This document shows positions 7,616 through 15,591 of a DNA stretch of 64,000 bases, in pieces. The stretch is taken from positions 496,001-560,000 of the forward strand of contig NZ_NBWU01000004.1 of assembly GCF_002514735.1 (NCBI RefSeq). The letters are read 5' to 3'. A program made the translations under genes and the position numbers. Source of the stretch: Sediminicola luteus (GTDB taxonomy: Bacteria > Bacteroidota > Bacteroidia > Flavobacteriales > Flavobacteriaceae). The notes below the pieces were generated by a model that saw only the letters and a program-made list of their open reading frames with translations, had not been told where the DNA came from and made no database searches. Each line of letters begins with the position of its first letter. The first letter of the stretch is position 1.

Positions 7616-8890
7616 ATGAGGCGATTGATCCCCTTTTTGGCCCTATGCTGTACATTTTCAGCCATGGCCCAATCGAAATTGAGTAAAGATGTTGAAGCCG
7701 TAGCGGACAAAGTCGTGGAATGGCGGCGCTATTTTCACCAGCATCCCGAATTATCCAACCGTGAATTCAAAACGGCCGAAAAAATCGCCGAGCATTTGAA
7801 GTCCTTGGGCATGGAGGTACAGACCGGAATCGCAAAGACCGGTGTGGTGGGTATTCTAAAAGGCAACAAACCCGGAAAGGTGGTAGCCCTACGTGCCGAT
7901 ATCGACGGCCTTCCTGTGGTAGAACGCAACGACCTACCCTTTAAATCTGAGGCCAAAGGTACCTTTAGGGGCAAGGAAGTCGGGGTAATGCATGCCTGCG
8001 GACACGATACCCATATCGCCATTTTAATGGGTACGGCCGAGGTATTGTCCAAGAACAAAGACAAGATCCGCGGTACCGTTAAATTCATCTTCCAACCCGC
8101 CGAAGAGGGCGCACCTCCCGGAGAAGAAGGTGGTGCCAAGGTAATGGTGGAAGAGGGCGTTCTGGAAAACCCCAAGGTAGATGCCATTTTCGGCCTGCAC
8201 ATCAACTCGGCCACCCCAGTGGGTACCATTGGTTATAAGCCCGGTGGCGCCATGGCCGCCGTAAATAGTTTTGAGATCCATGTAAAAGGGAAGCAATCGC
8301 ACGGATCCCAGCCTTGGTCGGGTGTAGATCCCATTTTGATCAGTGCCAAGATCATCGATGGTTTACAGACCATTATCAGTAGAGAGGCCAATTTGACCAA
8401 TGAGGCCGCGGTAATTACCATTGGAAAGATCACCGCCGGTGTACGCTCCAACATTATACCCGAATCAGCCGAAATGATCGGAACTTTACGCACCTTGGAT
8501 AACGATATGCGTAGCATGATCCAAAGACGTATGAAGGAAATGGTAGAAGGTTTGGCCAAAACCTATGGCGGATCGGCAGAAATCGTTTTCGATCCCGGTT
8601 ACCCAATAACCTATAACGACCCAGATTTGGTAAGTCAAATGTTACCCTCTTTGCAAAAAGTGGCCGGAAACGATAATGTTTTCCTACGAAAAGCGACAAC
8701 AGGCGCCGAGGATTTCTCCTTTTTCCAAGAGAAAGTGCCAGGTTTCTATTTCTTTTTGGGCGGAATGACACCGGGCAACACTACCCCATTCCCACACCAC
8801 ACCCCCGATTTCTTTATTGATGACAGTGGTCTTACCCTTGGGGTACATGCCTTTACCGAAATGACCTTGGATTACCTCAACAAAAAATAA
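7616..8890 (+). CDS. M20D-family metal amidohydrolase, secreted
   Basis: 424 aa with a signal peptide (FSAMAQ near residue 19). The M20D pattern is complete: HPELSNREFKTA, ALRADIDGLPV, MHACGHDTHIA (His, Cys, His metal ligands), QPAEEG (acid catalyst Glu), GLHI and the C-terminal HHTPDFFID. Relatives hydrolyse N-acyl amino acids such as hippurate or indole-acetyl amino acids, or N-acetyl-diaminopimelate. Location after a signal peptide points to periplasmic or extracellular scavenging of acylated amino acids. The substrate is not identifiable. It is the middle gene of the 7058-10443 operon. Confidence 0.92.
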   Translation: MRRLIPFLALCCTFSAMAQSKLSKDVEAVADKVVEWRRYFHQHPELSNREFKTAEKIAEHLKSLGMEVQTGIAKTGVVGILKGNKPGKVVALRADIDGLPVVERNDLPFKSEAKGTFRGKEVGVMHACGHDTHIAILMGTAEVLSKNKDKIRGTVKFIFQPAEEGAPPGEEGGAKVMVEEGVLENPKVDAIFGLHINSATPVGTIGYKPGGAMAAVNSFEIHVKGKQSHGSQPWSGVDPILISAKIIDGLQTIISREANLTNEAAVITIGKITAGVRSNIIPESAEMIGTLRTLDNDMRSMIQRRMKEMVEGLAKTYGGSAEIVFDPGYPITYNDPDLVSQMLPSLQKVAGNDNVFLRKATTGAEDFSFFQEKVPGFYFFLGGMTPGNTTPFPHHTPDFFIDDSGLTLGVHAFTEMTLDYLNKK

Positions 8891-8895
8891 GATTA

Positions 8896-10443
8896 ATGGC
8901 GGAAGCACTTCAAAGTATCCCTTGGTGGGCCTGGATATTGATCGTATTGGTCTTGGTTGCTCTACGCGATATTTTTATCCAAAAAGCCCATACCATTTCC
9001 CATAATTTCCCGATTGTGGGGCATTTACGCTACCTATTGGAAAGTATAGGTCCGGAAATGCGGCAATACTTTGTAGCCAACAATCGTGAAGAACTGCCTT
9101 TTAACCGAATTGAACGAGGCTGGATCTACGCTTCCGCTAAAAAAGAGAACAATTACGAAGGTTTTGGTACCGATCGCGACATTTACGCCCACCAGCACCT
9201 CTTCGTAAAAAACCAAATGATGGCCTATCAGGTGCCCCCGGGGCATCCGAATGCCAAAGACCCCTATTTTTTACCCTGTGCCAAGGTGATGGGGGCGCAT
9301 AGTAAACGGCGTAGACCTTACCGGCCCGGTTCGGTAATCAACGTTTCGGCCATGAGTTTTGGTTCGCTTTCGGCAGCAGCCGTATCTGCCTTAAACCAAG
9401 GCGTGGCCAAGGCGGGGGCCTATCACAATACAGGCGAAGGCGGCCTCTCCCCCTACCACAAACAAGGGGGCGAGGTAGTTTTCCATTTTGGTACCGGATA
9501 TTTTGGGGTACGCTCGGCCGATGGTGATTTTTCCATGGAAAAGATGAAGGCCTTGGTGGCTGACAATCCGCATATCAGGGCCATTGAAATCAAATTATCG
9601 CAAGGTGCCAAACCCGGTAAGGGCGGTGTTTTGCCCGGGGCCAAAATAACCCCTGAAATTGCGGGCATCCGAGGAGTGGAAGTAGGTAAGGACGTGCTCT
9701 CCCCCGCCACCCATAAAGCCTTTTCGACCATACCCGAACTGGTCGATTTTATTGAAACCATAGCCCAAGAAACCGGTTTGCCCGTAGGCATTAAAGGAGC
9801 CATAGGTAAATTGGACCAATGGGAACAACTGGCCGATTTGATGGTGACGACCGGAAAAGGGCCCGATTTTATTACCGTAGACGGTGGTGAGGGCGGTACC
9901 GGCGCCGCGCCCCCGAGTTTTGCCGATCATGTATCGTTACCCTGGACCTATGGTTTTTCTGCCCTGTACAAGATTTTCCAAAAAAGGGAACTCACCGAAC
10001 GTGTCGTATTTATTGGTAGCGGTAAACTTGGTTTTCCTGCCAAGGCGGCCATGGCTTTTGCCATGGGGGCCGATTGTATCAACGTAGCCCGCGAGGCCAT
10101 GATGAGCATAGGCTGTATACAAGCCCAGATTTGCCACACCAACCGTTGTCCGGCCGGGGTGGCTACCCAAAGCAAGTGGTTACAGAAAGGCATAAACGTC
10201 CCTTTAAAATCAGAGCGTTTGGCCCAGTATTTTAAAACCTTTAGAAAAGAACTGGTCGAGATAACCCATGCGGCAGGCTACGAGCATCCGGCCCAATTTA
10301 AAATGAGCGACATACAGATCAATGTAGACGACCAGAACATAAGCAAAGGCTTACAGAACGTACATGGCTATGTGAAAGATCCCGTTGTGTTTACCGAAAT
10401 GCAGGAATTGTATGACTGTGCGCATTTAGGAGGAAGGCCATAA
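8896..10443 (+). CDS. FMN-binding glutamate synthase-family protein
   Basis: 515 aa. One membrane segment (about residues 7-25) precedes a glutamate-synthase-like FMN barrel: INVSAMSFGSLSAAAV, the EIKLSQGAKPGKGG loop, TVDGGEGGTGAAP, and the cluster Cys-x5-Cys-x4-Cys (CIQAQICHTNRC) for a [3Fe-4S] centre, followed by PAGVATQ. It lacks the glutaminase domain of true GOGAT, so ammonia or another amine would have to be supplied. Proteins of this type are common and mostly uncharacterised. The membrane anchor suggests a link to the respiratory chain or to the periplasmic partners encoded just upstream. Confidence 0.88.
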   Translation: MAEALQSIPWWAWILIVLVLVALRDIFIQKAHTISHNFPIVGHLRYLLESIGPEMRQYFVANNREELPFNRIERGWIYASAKKENNYEGFGTDRDIYAHQHLFVKNQMMAYQVPPGHPNAKDPYFLPCAKVMGAHSKRRRPYRPGSVINVSAMSFGSLSAAAVSALNQGVAKAGAYHNTGEGGLSPYHKQGGEVVFHFGTGYFGVRSADGDFSMEKMKALVADNPHIRAIEIKLSQGAKPGKGGVLPGAKITPEIAGIRGVEVGKDVLSPATHKAFSTIPELVDFIETIAQETGLPVGIKGAIGKLDQWEQLADLMVTTGKGPDFITVDGGEGGTGAAPPSFADHVSLPWTYGFSALYKIFQKRELTERVVFIGSGKLGFPAKAAMAFAMGADCINVAREAMMSIGCIQAQICHTNRCPAGVATQSKWLQKGINVPLKSERLAQYFKTFRKELVEITHAAGYEHPAQFKMSDIQINVDDQNISKGLQNVHGYVKDPVVFTEMQELYDCAHLGGRP

Positions 10444-10700
10444 AAGGTTTCTTCACATTATCTAAACATCATATCAACCTATTACCCAAGTAACCTAAAT
10501 TCTGCATCATTGGGCTATCACCTGGCAATACCATCTCTTTTCACTACCATTAAAACTAGGGGTAATTTATTGATTCCTGCCTAATTAACCCAGTATTTTC
10601 CGATTCCTTCAACAGAACTTCATTTACCAACTATGATTTTTATCAATTTTTAAGATTTTAGCCTGTCTTAGCTTTGTTCCATCAAATAAATCAAACAACT
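10444..10700. other. Intergenic region before the OmpW gene
   Basis: 257 bases, AT rich. The only recognisable element is the TAGCTTTG box at 10669-10676. No terminator-like stem is seen after the upstream operon and no conserved small open reading frame. Confidence 0.5.
10669..10676 (+). promoter_or_regulatory. Candidate -7 box TAGCTTTG for the OmpW gene
   Basis: Exact TAnnTTTG match, 24 bases before the ATG at 10701, giving a leader of about 20 nt. A TTT at 10648-10650 lies 18 bases upstream as a weak -33 candidate. The box overlaps an alternative upstream start at 10674, which argues for 10701. Confidence 0.6.
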
Positions 10701-11402
10701 ATGAGAACAAGGATTATAGGAACGTTTATCGCACTTTTTGCTGTTGTAGCTACGCTAAAGGCCCAGGATGCCGAAAAAAGCACCGACGATTTCAACCGTT
10801 GGCAGGCCCGTTTTAGGTTAATTTCCGTTATACCCAATGAAAGTGCCGATATCGGAGTCATCGGTGGGGATGTAGAAATCAGTACCGCATTTGTACCTGA
10901 ATTGGATTTCACCTATTTCTTTACACCCAACATTGCAGCCGAATTGATTTTAGGAACTACCAAGCATGATGTAAATACTACAAATTCTTCTTTGGTAGCC
11001 ATCGGAGGTGCTCCAAGTGCCAATGTAGACTTAGGAAGTGTATGGTTACTGCCCCCTACCCTAACCCTGCAATACCATTTCGCAACAGAAGGTTTAAGGC
11101 CTTATGTAGGTGCCGGTGTTAACTATACCATTTTCTATGGGGTCGATGAAGGAGATACCGTAGCCGATGTAGATTACGACAACTCTTTAGGTTTCGCGCT
11201 ACAAGGAGGTATCGACTACGATCTTAACGACAAGTGGTTTTTGAACCTAGATGTTAAATACCTTTGGTTAAACACAGATGTTACCGTAGATGCCAGCAAT
11301 CTTAGCCCTTTACCTGAGTTACAACAAGTTCTTGGTGCTATCCCTGCCGAGGTAGACATCAACCCACTTATCGTTGGTTTAGGTGTAGGTATGAAATTCT
11401 AA
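10701..11402 (+). CDS. OmpW-family outer-membrane beta-barrel protein
   Basis: 233 aa from the ATG at 10701, with a signal peptide ending at LKAQ (about residue 20). The mature protein alternates amphipathic strands and carries the OmpW signatures LGTTKHDV, LTLQYHF, LRPYVGAGVNYT and NDKWFLNLDVKYLWL, ending in GVGMKF with a terminal aromatic residue as expected for BAM-dependent insertion. OmpW proteins form eight-stranded barrels thought to take up small hydrophobic molecules. It is monocistronic with its own promoter box and terminator. The family is firm; the ligand is unknown. Confidence 0.9.
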   Translation: MRTRIIGTFIALFAVVATLKAQDAEKSTDDFNRWQARFRLISVIPNESADIGVIGGDVEISTAFVPELDFTYFFTPNIAAELILGTTKHDVNTTNSSLVAIGGAPSANVDLGSVWLLPPTLTLQYHFATEGLRPYVGAGVNYTIFYGVDEGDTVADVDYDNSLGFALQGGIDYDLNDKWFLNLDVKYLWLNTDVTVDASNLSPLPELQQVLGAIPAEVDINPLIVGLGVGMKF

Positions 11403-11461
11403 GAAATTCGGATGTAAGACTCTAGTTTTGAGTTCCGCCATAACTTTACCGAATTAGCCTG

Positions 11462-11495
11462 TCGGCCTTTGTTTTAACAGGGGCCGATTTTTTTT
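11462..11495 (+). terminator. Terminator after the OmpW gene
   Basis: Stem TCGGCC (11462-11467) / GGCCGA (11482-11487), 14-base loop, then eight T. Modest stem but a strong T run. Confidence 0.65.
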
Positions 11496-11570
11496 GCAAA
11501 AAGGGTAGGCACTACCATACTTTTTCAATAAATACAGCGTTTAATCGATGAACGACCAAATTAAATACAG

Positions 11571-12092
11571 ATGTCCGGAGAACAGATCCTTCAACTTTTT
11601 GCCTACCTATTCCCTGCCGTGGTAACCGGTATAGTGGCCTATTATTTTTTTAAAGGTCATATTAAAAACGAAGATGGCCGCCGTAGGTACCTTTTACATA
11701 AAGATTCGCAAAAGAATACCTTACCCATCCGATTGCAGGCCTATGAGCGTTTGGCCTTGTTTTTAGAGCGCATTACCCTGTCGAATTTAGTGGTGCGGGT
11801 GGCCCCCACCAGTGGCAACCGTTTGGATTATGAAAACCTGTTGATCAAAAACATAGAGAACGAGTTCGAGCACAATCTGTCGCAACAAATCTATATGAGT
11901 GACGAATGCTGGAACGTGGTCAAAGCTTCTAAGAATGCGACCATTCAAGAGATCCGTAAAGTGGGGATGCAACACCAAGCCGATTCGGCCGACAAGTTCC
12001 GTGAATCGATTTTAAACGAGACCATGGACAAAGGTTCTCCTTCTGCCACAGGACTATCCTACATTAAAAAAGAAGTGGGCGAACTCTGGTAA
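11571..12092 (+). CDS. Membrane-anchored hypothetical protein (DUF7935-like)
   Basis: 173 aa. One membrane segment at residues 8-25 (LFAYLFPAVVTGIVAYYFF), then a cytoplasmic part with a helical pattern (LPIRLQAYERLALFLERI, ENEFEHNLSQQIYMSDECWNVVKASKNA). I recognise this as a conserved Flavobacteriia protein of unknown function, possibly DUF7935, but cannot assign a role. It stands alone between the OmpW terminator and a 444-base non-coding stretch. Confidence 0.7.
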   Translation: MSGEQILQLFAYLFPAVVTGIVAYYFFKGHIKNEDGRRRYLLHKDSQKNTLPIRLQAYERLALFLERITLSNLVVRVAPTSGNRLDYENLLIKNIENEFEHNLSQQIYMSDECWNVVKASKNATIQEIRKVGMQHQADSADKFRESILNETMDKGSPSATGLSYIKKEVGELW

Positions 12093-12273
12093 CAGGGGTT
12101 TAGTTTGGAATCTTTTATCGTTTAATCGTTAATGGCTGAGACGATTTTTTGATTAGTTAGCTGTAATCTATTGTTTAATACTGGCCAAAAATTCAAATCT
12201 CTTGCAAACCTCACCCTCCCGCCATTCCGTGAGACAGCCATATGGAAAAAAGAGTTAAAAAACCATCTCATAG

Positions 12274-12466
12274 CTATTAATGCGAATCAAGGGTTAATGT
12301 AATCTGTTGAAAACCAGAGGAAATTTCTCAGTGTAACTCTGCGTATTCTCGGCGTGCCTCTGTGGTACTTGAGCCTTATGTGTTATTACACAGAGTTTCA
12401 CGGAGTAGCACAGAGAACCACAGAGAGTTCAACTCTTGATTCATGTTATTAACCTTACAGATTCAT
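12274..12466. repeat. Non-coding palindromic element in a 444-base gap
   Basis: The gap 12093-12536 holds no gene. Within it, GAATCAAGGGTT (12284-12295) is inverted as AACTCTTGATTC (12431-12442, 11 of 12 matching) and CTCAGTGTAA (12327-12336) as TTACACAGAG (12386-12395, 9 of 10). The centre is built from short CTCTGTG / CACAGAG units of the type seen in dispersed repeats of many bacteria. It can fold into one long imperfect hairpin. The remainder of the gap shows nothing recognisable. Confidence 0.6.
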
Positions 12467-12536
12467 CATCCGTAACCCTTTTGAATATAGCACCCATGGT
12501 CTAGCATCTCATATCTATATTCTCAAGTCTAACTTA

Positions 12537-13445
12537 TTAGGATACCTCCTCGGTTATGGCGCTGGTATCGGTATCCTTCTTTTGGGCAAAGCGATAGCCA
12601 CGTTGCCACCAATCGGTCATTTTTTTACTATCGAAAATGAGGGAATTGGTCGTAAGTACCGTTGGGGTGTAGTAAAAATCGATAGTCGAACCCACATGTG
12701 AGGCGGCAAACTTACCGATTCGGATATTCTGTTTTTCGATCCGATCCAACATAAAGGCAAACATAGAGGTGAGTAACGAAAACGGGTTTCGCGAGGGCAT
12801 CCTATTTAATTGGGTAACCTCAGTCTGCAAAACTATGGCATCAATATGGGTGGCCCCGCGTTTCACGGCTTCTTCTATGGGTACCATGGTACCCAATCCG
12901 CCATCGGCATATTCACAGCCTTCCTTGCGCACCAAACTCATAAATGGGGTATAGTTACAGGAAATCCATACCCATTCCATAAAGGTTTCATAATCGAAAT
13001 CGGCCAAGCGTTTGTATTCAATACGGTTACGGGATAGGTTGCTTACCGTAACTACCAATTCTTTTTGGGAGTGCTTCAAAGTTTCGAATTCTGTCGGTGT
13101 GATGGTATTTTTGATCAGATCCAATAACCGATGGCTTTCCCCAAAAGTTTTACTGCCCCGCATAAAATTCCGTAATACCTGCAAATGATCTATCGAAATA
13201 TCTTGATGTCCGTGCCGCTCTTTGATCTTAAACGGACAAACACTAAAGATATCGGCCTCACTAACATGGGTATAGACCTGTTTTATCTTTTCTACTTTTC
13301 CCAAAGCCAAATGGGAAATGAGCAAGCTGCCCGTTGAAGTACCGATGAACATATCATAGGGTGCCTTGTTCTCCAGCAGATATTCGGCCACACCCCCTGC
13401 GAAAGCCCCTTTACTACCACCACCCGATATTACCAATGCCCTCAT
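12537..13445 (-). CDS. Patatin-like phospholipase
   Basis: 302 aa, no signal peptide. The catalytic dyad of patatins is visible: oxyanion loop SGGGSKGAF near the start, nucleophile GTSTG with Ser37, and the aspartate in ADGGLG near residue 180. The enzyme should hydrolyse acyl esters of phospholipids or neutral lipids in the cytoplasm. Its start codon overlaps the stop of the upstream M1 peptidase gene by four bases (13442-13445), which implies translational coupling. The specific lipid is unknown. Confidence 0.9.
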   Translation of the reverse strand: MRALVISGGGSKGAFAGGVAEYLLENKAPYDMFIGTSTGSLLISHLALGKVEKIKQVYTHVSEADIFSVCPFKIKERHGHQDISIDHLQVLRNFMRGSKTFGESHRLLDLIKNTITPTEFETLKHSQKELVVTVSNLSRNRIEYKRLADFDYETFMEWVWISCNYTPFMSLVRKEGCEYADGGLGTMVPIEEAVKRGATHIDAIVLQTEVTQLNRMPSRNPFSLLTSMFAFMLDRIEKQNIRIGKFAASHVGSTIDFYYTPTVLTTNSLIFDSKKMTDWWQRGYRFAQKKDTDTSAITEEVS

Positions 13446-15562
13446 TCTTTTTTTAGATAAGGTTCTACAATCTTTCTTTCTTTTTCAGTCAAACGGCTGC
13501 TCAATATTTGTAAACGGGGCGCCATTTCAGGTTGTTGGGCCAAGGCTTTCAATAGCTCCCTACTCTGCTCCCTAAACCGCCATACCGGATGGGTACAGGC
13601 CTGTAGCAAGTCGAACAGATTGCGGTCTTGCCAGCCTTTTAGGTTATGCAGATAATAAAAAGTCTGCAACCGTATTTCAAAGGGGTAGGCACTACCTGTA
13701 TATTGGGTCAGTTCTAAATAGTATTCGCGCTGTTTATCTGGGGAAATGCCCTCGGTCATCAGCGCCAATACCAGCCAACCCAAACGTAATGACCCACTTT
13801 CAAATACAGTCCCGGTGGTTACTTTCTTCAAATAGTCCAATCTATTTTCAGGAAAATGCGACCACAGGGCGAAAAGGGCCATTTCGCGAATAGCGTAGCT
13901 TTTTTCCGTAAGCATGTTTTCTACAATGGGGTTAAATTCCAGTTGAAATTCCTTGAGATGGGATAGCGCCGTTTTTCTTACTTGAAGATCATCGTCTTGC
14001 AAGGCTAGCGTTTGTAAATCAACTTCCATTTGCGGGAAATAAGCTTGGGTCAATTCCTTTTTAAGAGGAGTCGTTGCCTTTTTCCATACTTTCGGAAGGG
14101 AAGCTATCCCTGAAACGGTATCCTTGGACTTATTTTGATTCCAGTTTAGCAAGCTTTGTATTTCAGAATTCCGCTTTGCGAGTAATTCCATGGCCACTTG
14201 ATAGGGAAAAGACTCATTTTTTAACCAAATCGATTTAAAATCCGTCAGGGATTGGCCAGTCACGGTTTCCATCACTGTCATGAATTGGGCTACCGTAACA
14301 TTGGTATAGGCGTATTCGGTCAAGAATTTTTTAATTCCCCTTTTAAAATGCACATCTCCTAAAGATTCGCGTAGGGCAAACAAGGCCCAGGCCCCTTTTT
14401 CATAAAAGGTAAGACTACTCGCTTTGGGATCTAGCAAGGCTTGACCTTTGCCCTCTCGTAATTGTCGTGCGGTTTCATAGAGTTTCCATGTCAAAAACCG
14501 CTTTCCCAAAATAGCGTCTTGGGCCAAATAGGCATAATAGGTGGCAAACCCCTCATGCAACCAATGGTCTTTGGCCCCAACCTCGGTCACCAAGTTGCCG
14601 AACCATTGGTGTGCCATTTCATGGGCATTGACATTGACATAATTCTCATCGTTAAAGGCAACGGAATCGACCATATAACGGTCGGAGAACAAAGTGGCTC
14701 CTGTATTTTCCATTCCGGCATATAAAAAATCGTGCACCGGAAGCTGTTTGTAATTTTGCCACGGATAGGGTACGCCTATCTCCGTTTCCAAAAAATCGAA
14801 AATAGCTTGGGTATGTCGGTATGTCGGTTCCACCTTAAGCGAATCGACCTTGGTAAAATAGTTCCGGATAGGGATACCGGATTTCGATGTCAGCTCTTGA
14901 ACCCCATAATCGCCAATGGCAAAGGCCAACAAATAGCTGCTCATGGGCTTTTGCATATCGAAATGCCAAATCTTATAGCTATCCTTTTCCTCTACTTGCT
15001 TCAATTTTCCGTTGGCTACCACGGTGTATTTGGCATCAAAAGCTATCGACAGATCAAAAACCACCTTTTCCGACATCCTATCGAAACTAGGCACCCAATG
15101 GCTGGTATATTTACCCTGGCCCTGGGTCCATATTTGAGGGAGTCTGGGATTCCGTGTCTGTGCTTCTTCTTCCCAACCTACAAAATAGACCGTCTGCTTA
15201 GGTTGGACGCGATACGAAATCGACAGTTCAAGCGTATCCCCAACTGCTCCCATGGGCGGAATACGTAAAAAACGTGTATCATAGGCATAGGCCGTTTTTT
15301 TCCCATTGACGTGCACTTTAGAGAAAATCATGTTATGGGCATCCAGTCGCAGACTATCGTTTCCAGTGATATAGGTATAGGTAACTTCCCCTACGATAGT
15401 TTTGTCCTGCACCTCTGGCCTAACATAAATGTCACCCGATAACACATCTTGTTGGGCCCAAGATGCAACACATAGGCAAAGGGCAATACAAAAGGTGATG
15501 GTTTGTTTTTGAAGCAAGGCTTTGGTTTTATGGTACAATTTACCAAAATATCGCACTTGCAA
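13442..15562 (-). CDS. Secreted M1-family zinc aminopeptidase
   Basis: 706 aa from a TTG at 15562. The M1 features are complete: exopeptidase loop GMEN (283-286), HEMAH (314-318) and the third zinc ligand Glu337 in WLHEGFATYY. Before it lies the N-terminal beta domain; after it a HEAT-like helical region (LQDDDLQVRKTALSHL...). A hydrophobic segment ending in SWAQQ near residue 38 is a signal peptide, and the residues before it are atypical, so the TTG at 15517 (691 aa) may be the real start. It should trim amino-terminal residues from peptides in the periplasm. It is divergent from recG with a very short gap and coupled to the patatin gene. Confidence 0.9.
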   Translation of the reverse strand: MQVRYFGKLYHKTKALLQKQTITFCIALCLCVASWAQQDVLSGDIYVRPEVQDKTIVGEVTYTYITGNDSLRLDAHNMIFSKVHVNGKKTAYAYDTRFLRIPPMGAVGDTLELSISYRVQPKQTVYFVGWEEEAQTRNPRLPQIWTQGQGKYTSHWVPSFDRMSEKVVFDLSIAFDAKYTVVANGKLKQVEEKDSYKIWHFDMQKPMSSYLLAFAIGDYGVQELTSKSGIPIRNYFTKVDSLKVEPTYRHTQAIFDFLETEIGVPYPWQNYKQLPVHDFLYAGMENTGATLFSDRYMVDSVAFNDENYVNVNAHEMAHQWFGNLVTEVGAKDHWLHEGFATYYAYLAQDAILGKRFLTWKLYETARQLREGKGQALLDPKASSLTFYEKGAWALFALRESLGDVHFKRGIKKFLTEYAYTNVTVAQFMTVMETVTGQSLTDFKSIWLKNESFPYQVAMELLAKRNSEIQSLLNWNQNKSKDTVSGIASLPKVWKKATTPLKKELTQAYFPQMEVDLQTLALQDDDLQVRKTALSHLKEFQLEFNPIVENMLTEKSYAIREMALFALWSHFPENRLDYLKKVTTGTVFESGSLRLGWLVLALMTEGISPDKQREYYLELTQYTGSAYPFEIRLQTFYYLHNLKGWQDRNLFDLLQACTHPVWRFREQSRELLKALAQQPEMAPRLQILSSRLTEKERKIVEPYLKKE

Positions 15563-15591
15563 GGCTATTCGGTAAAGGCTAATTTAGTCTT

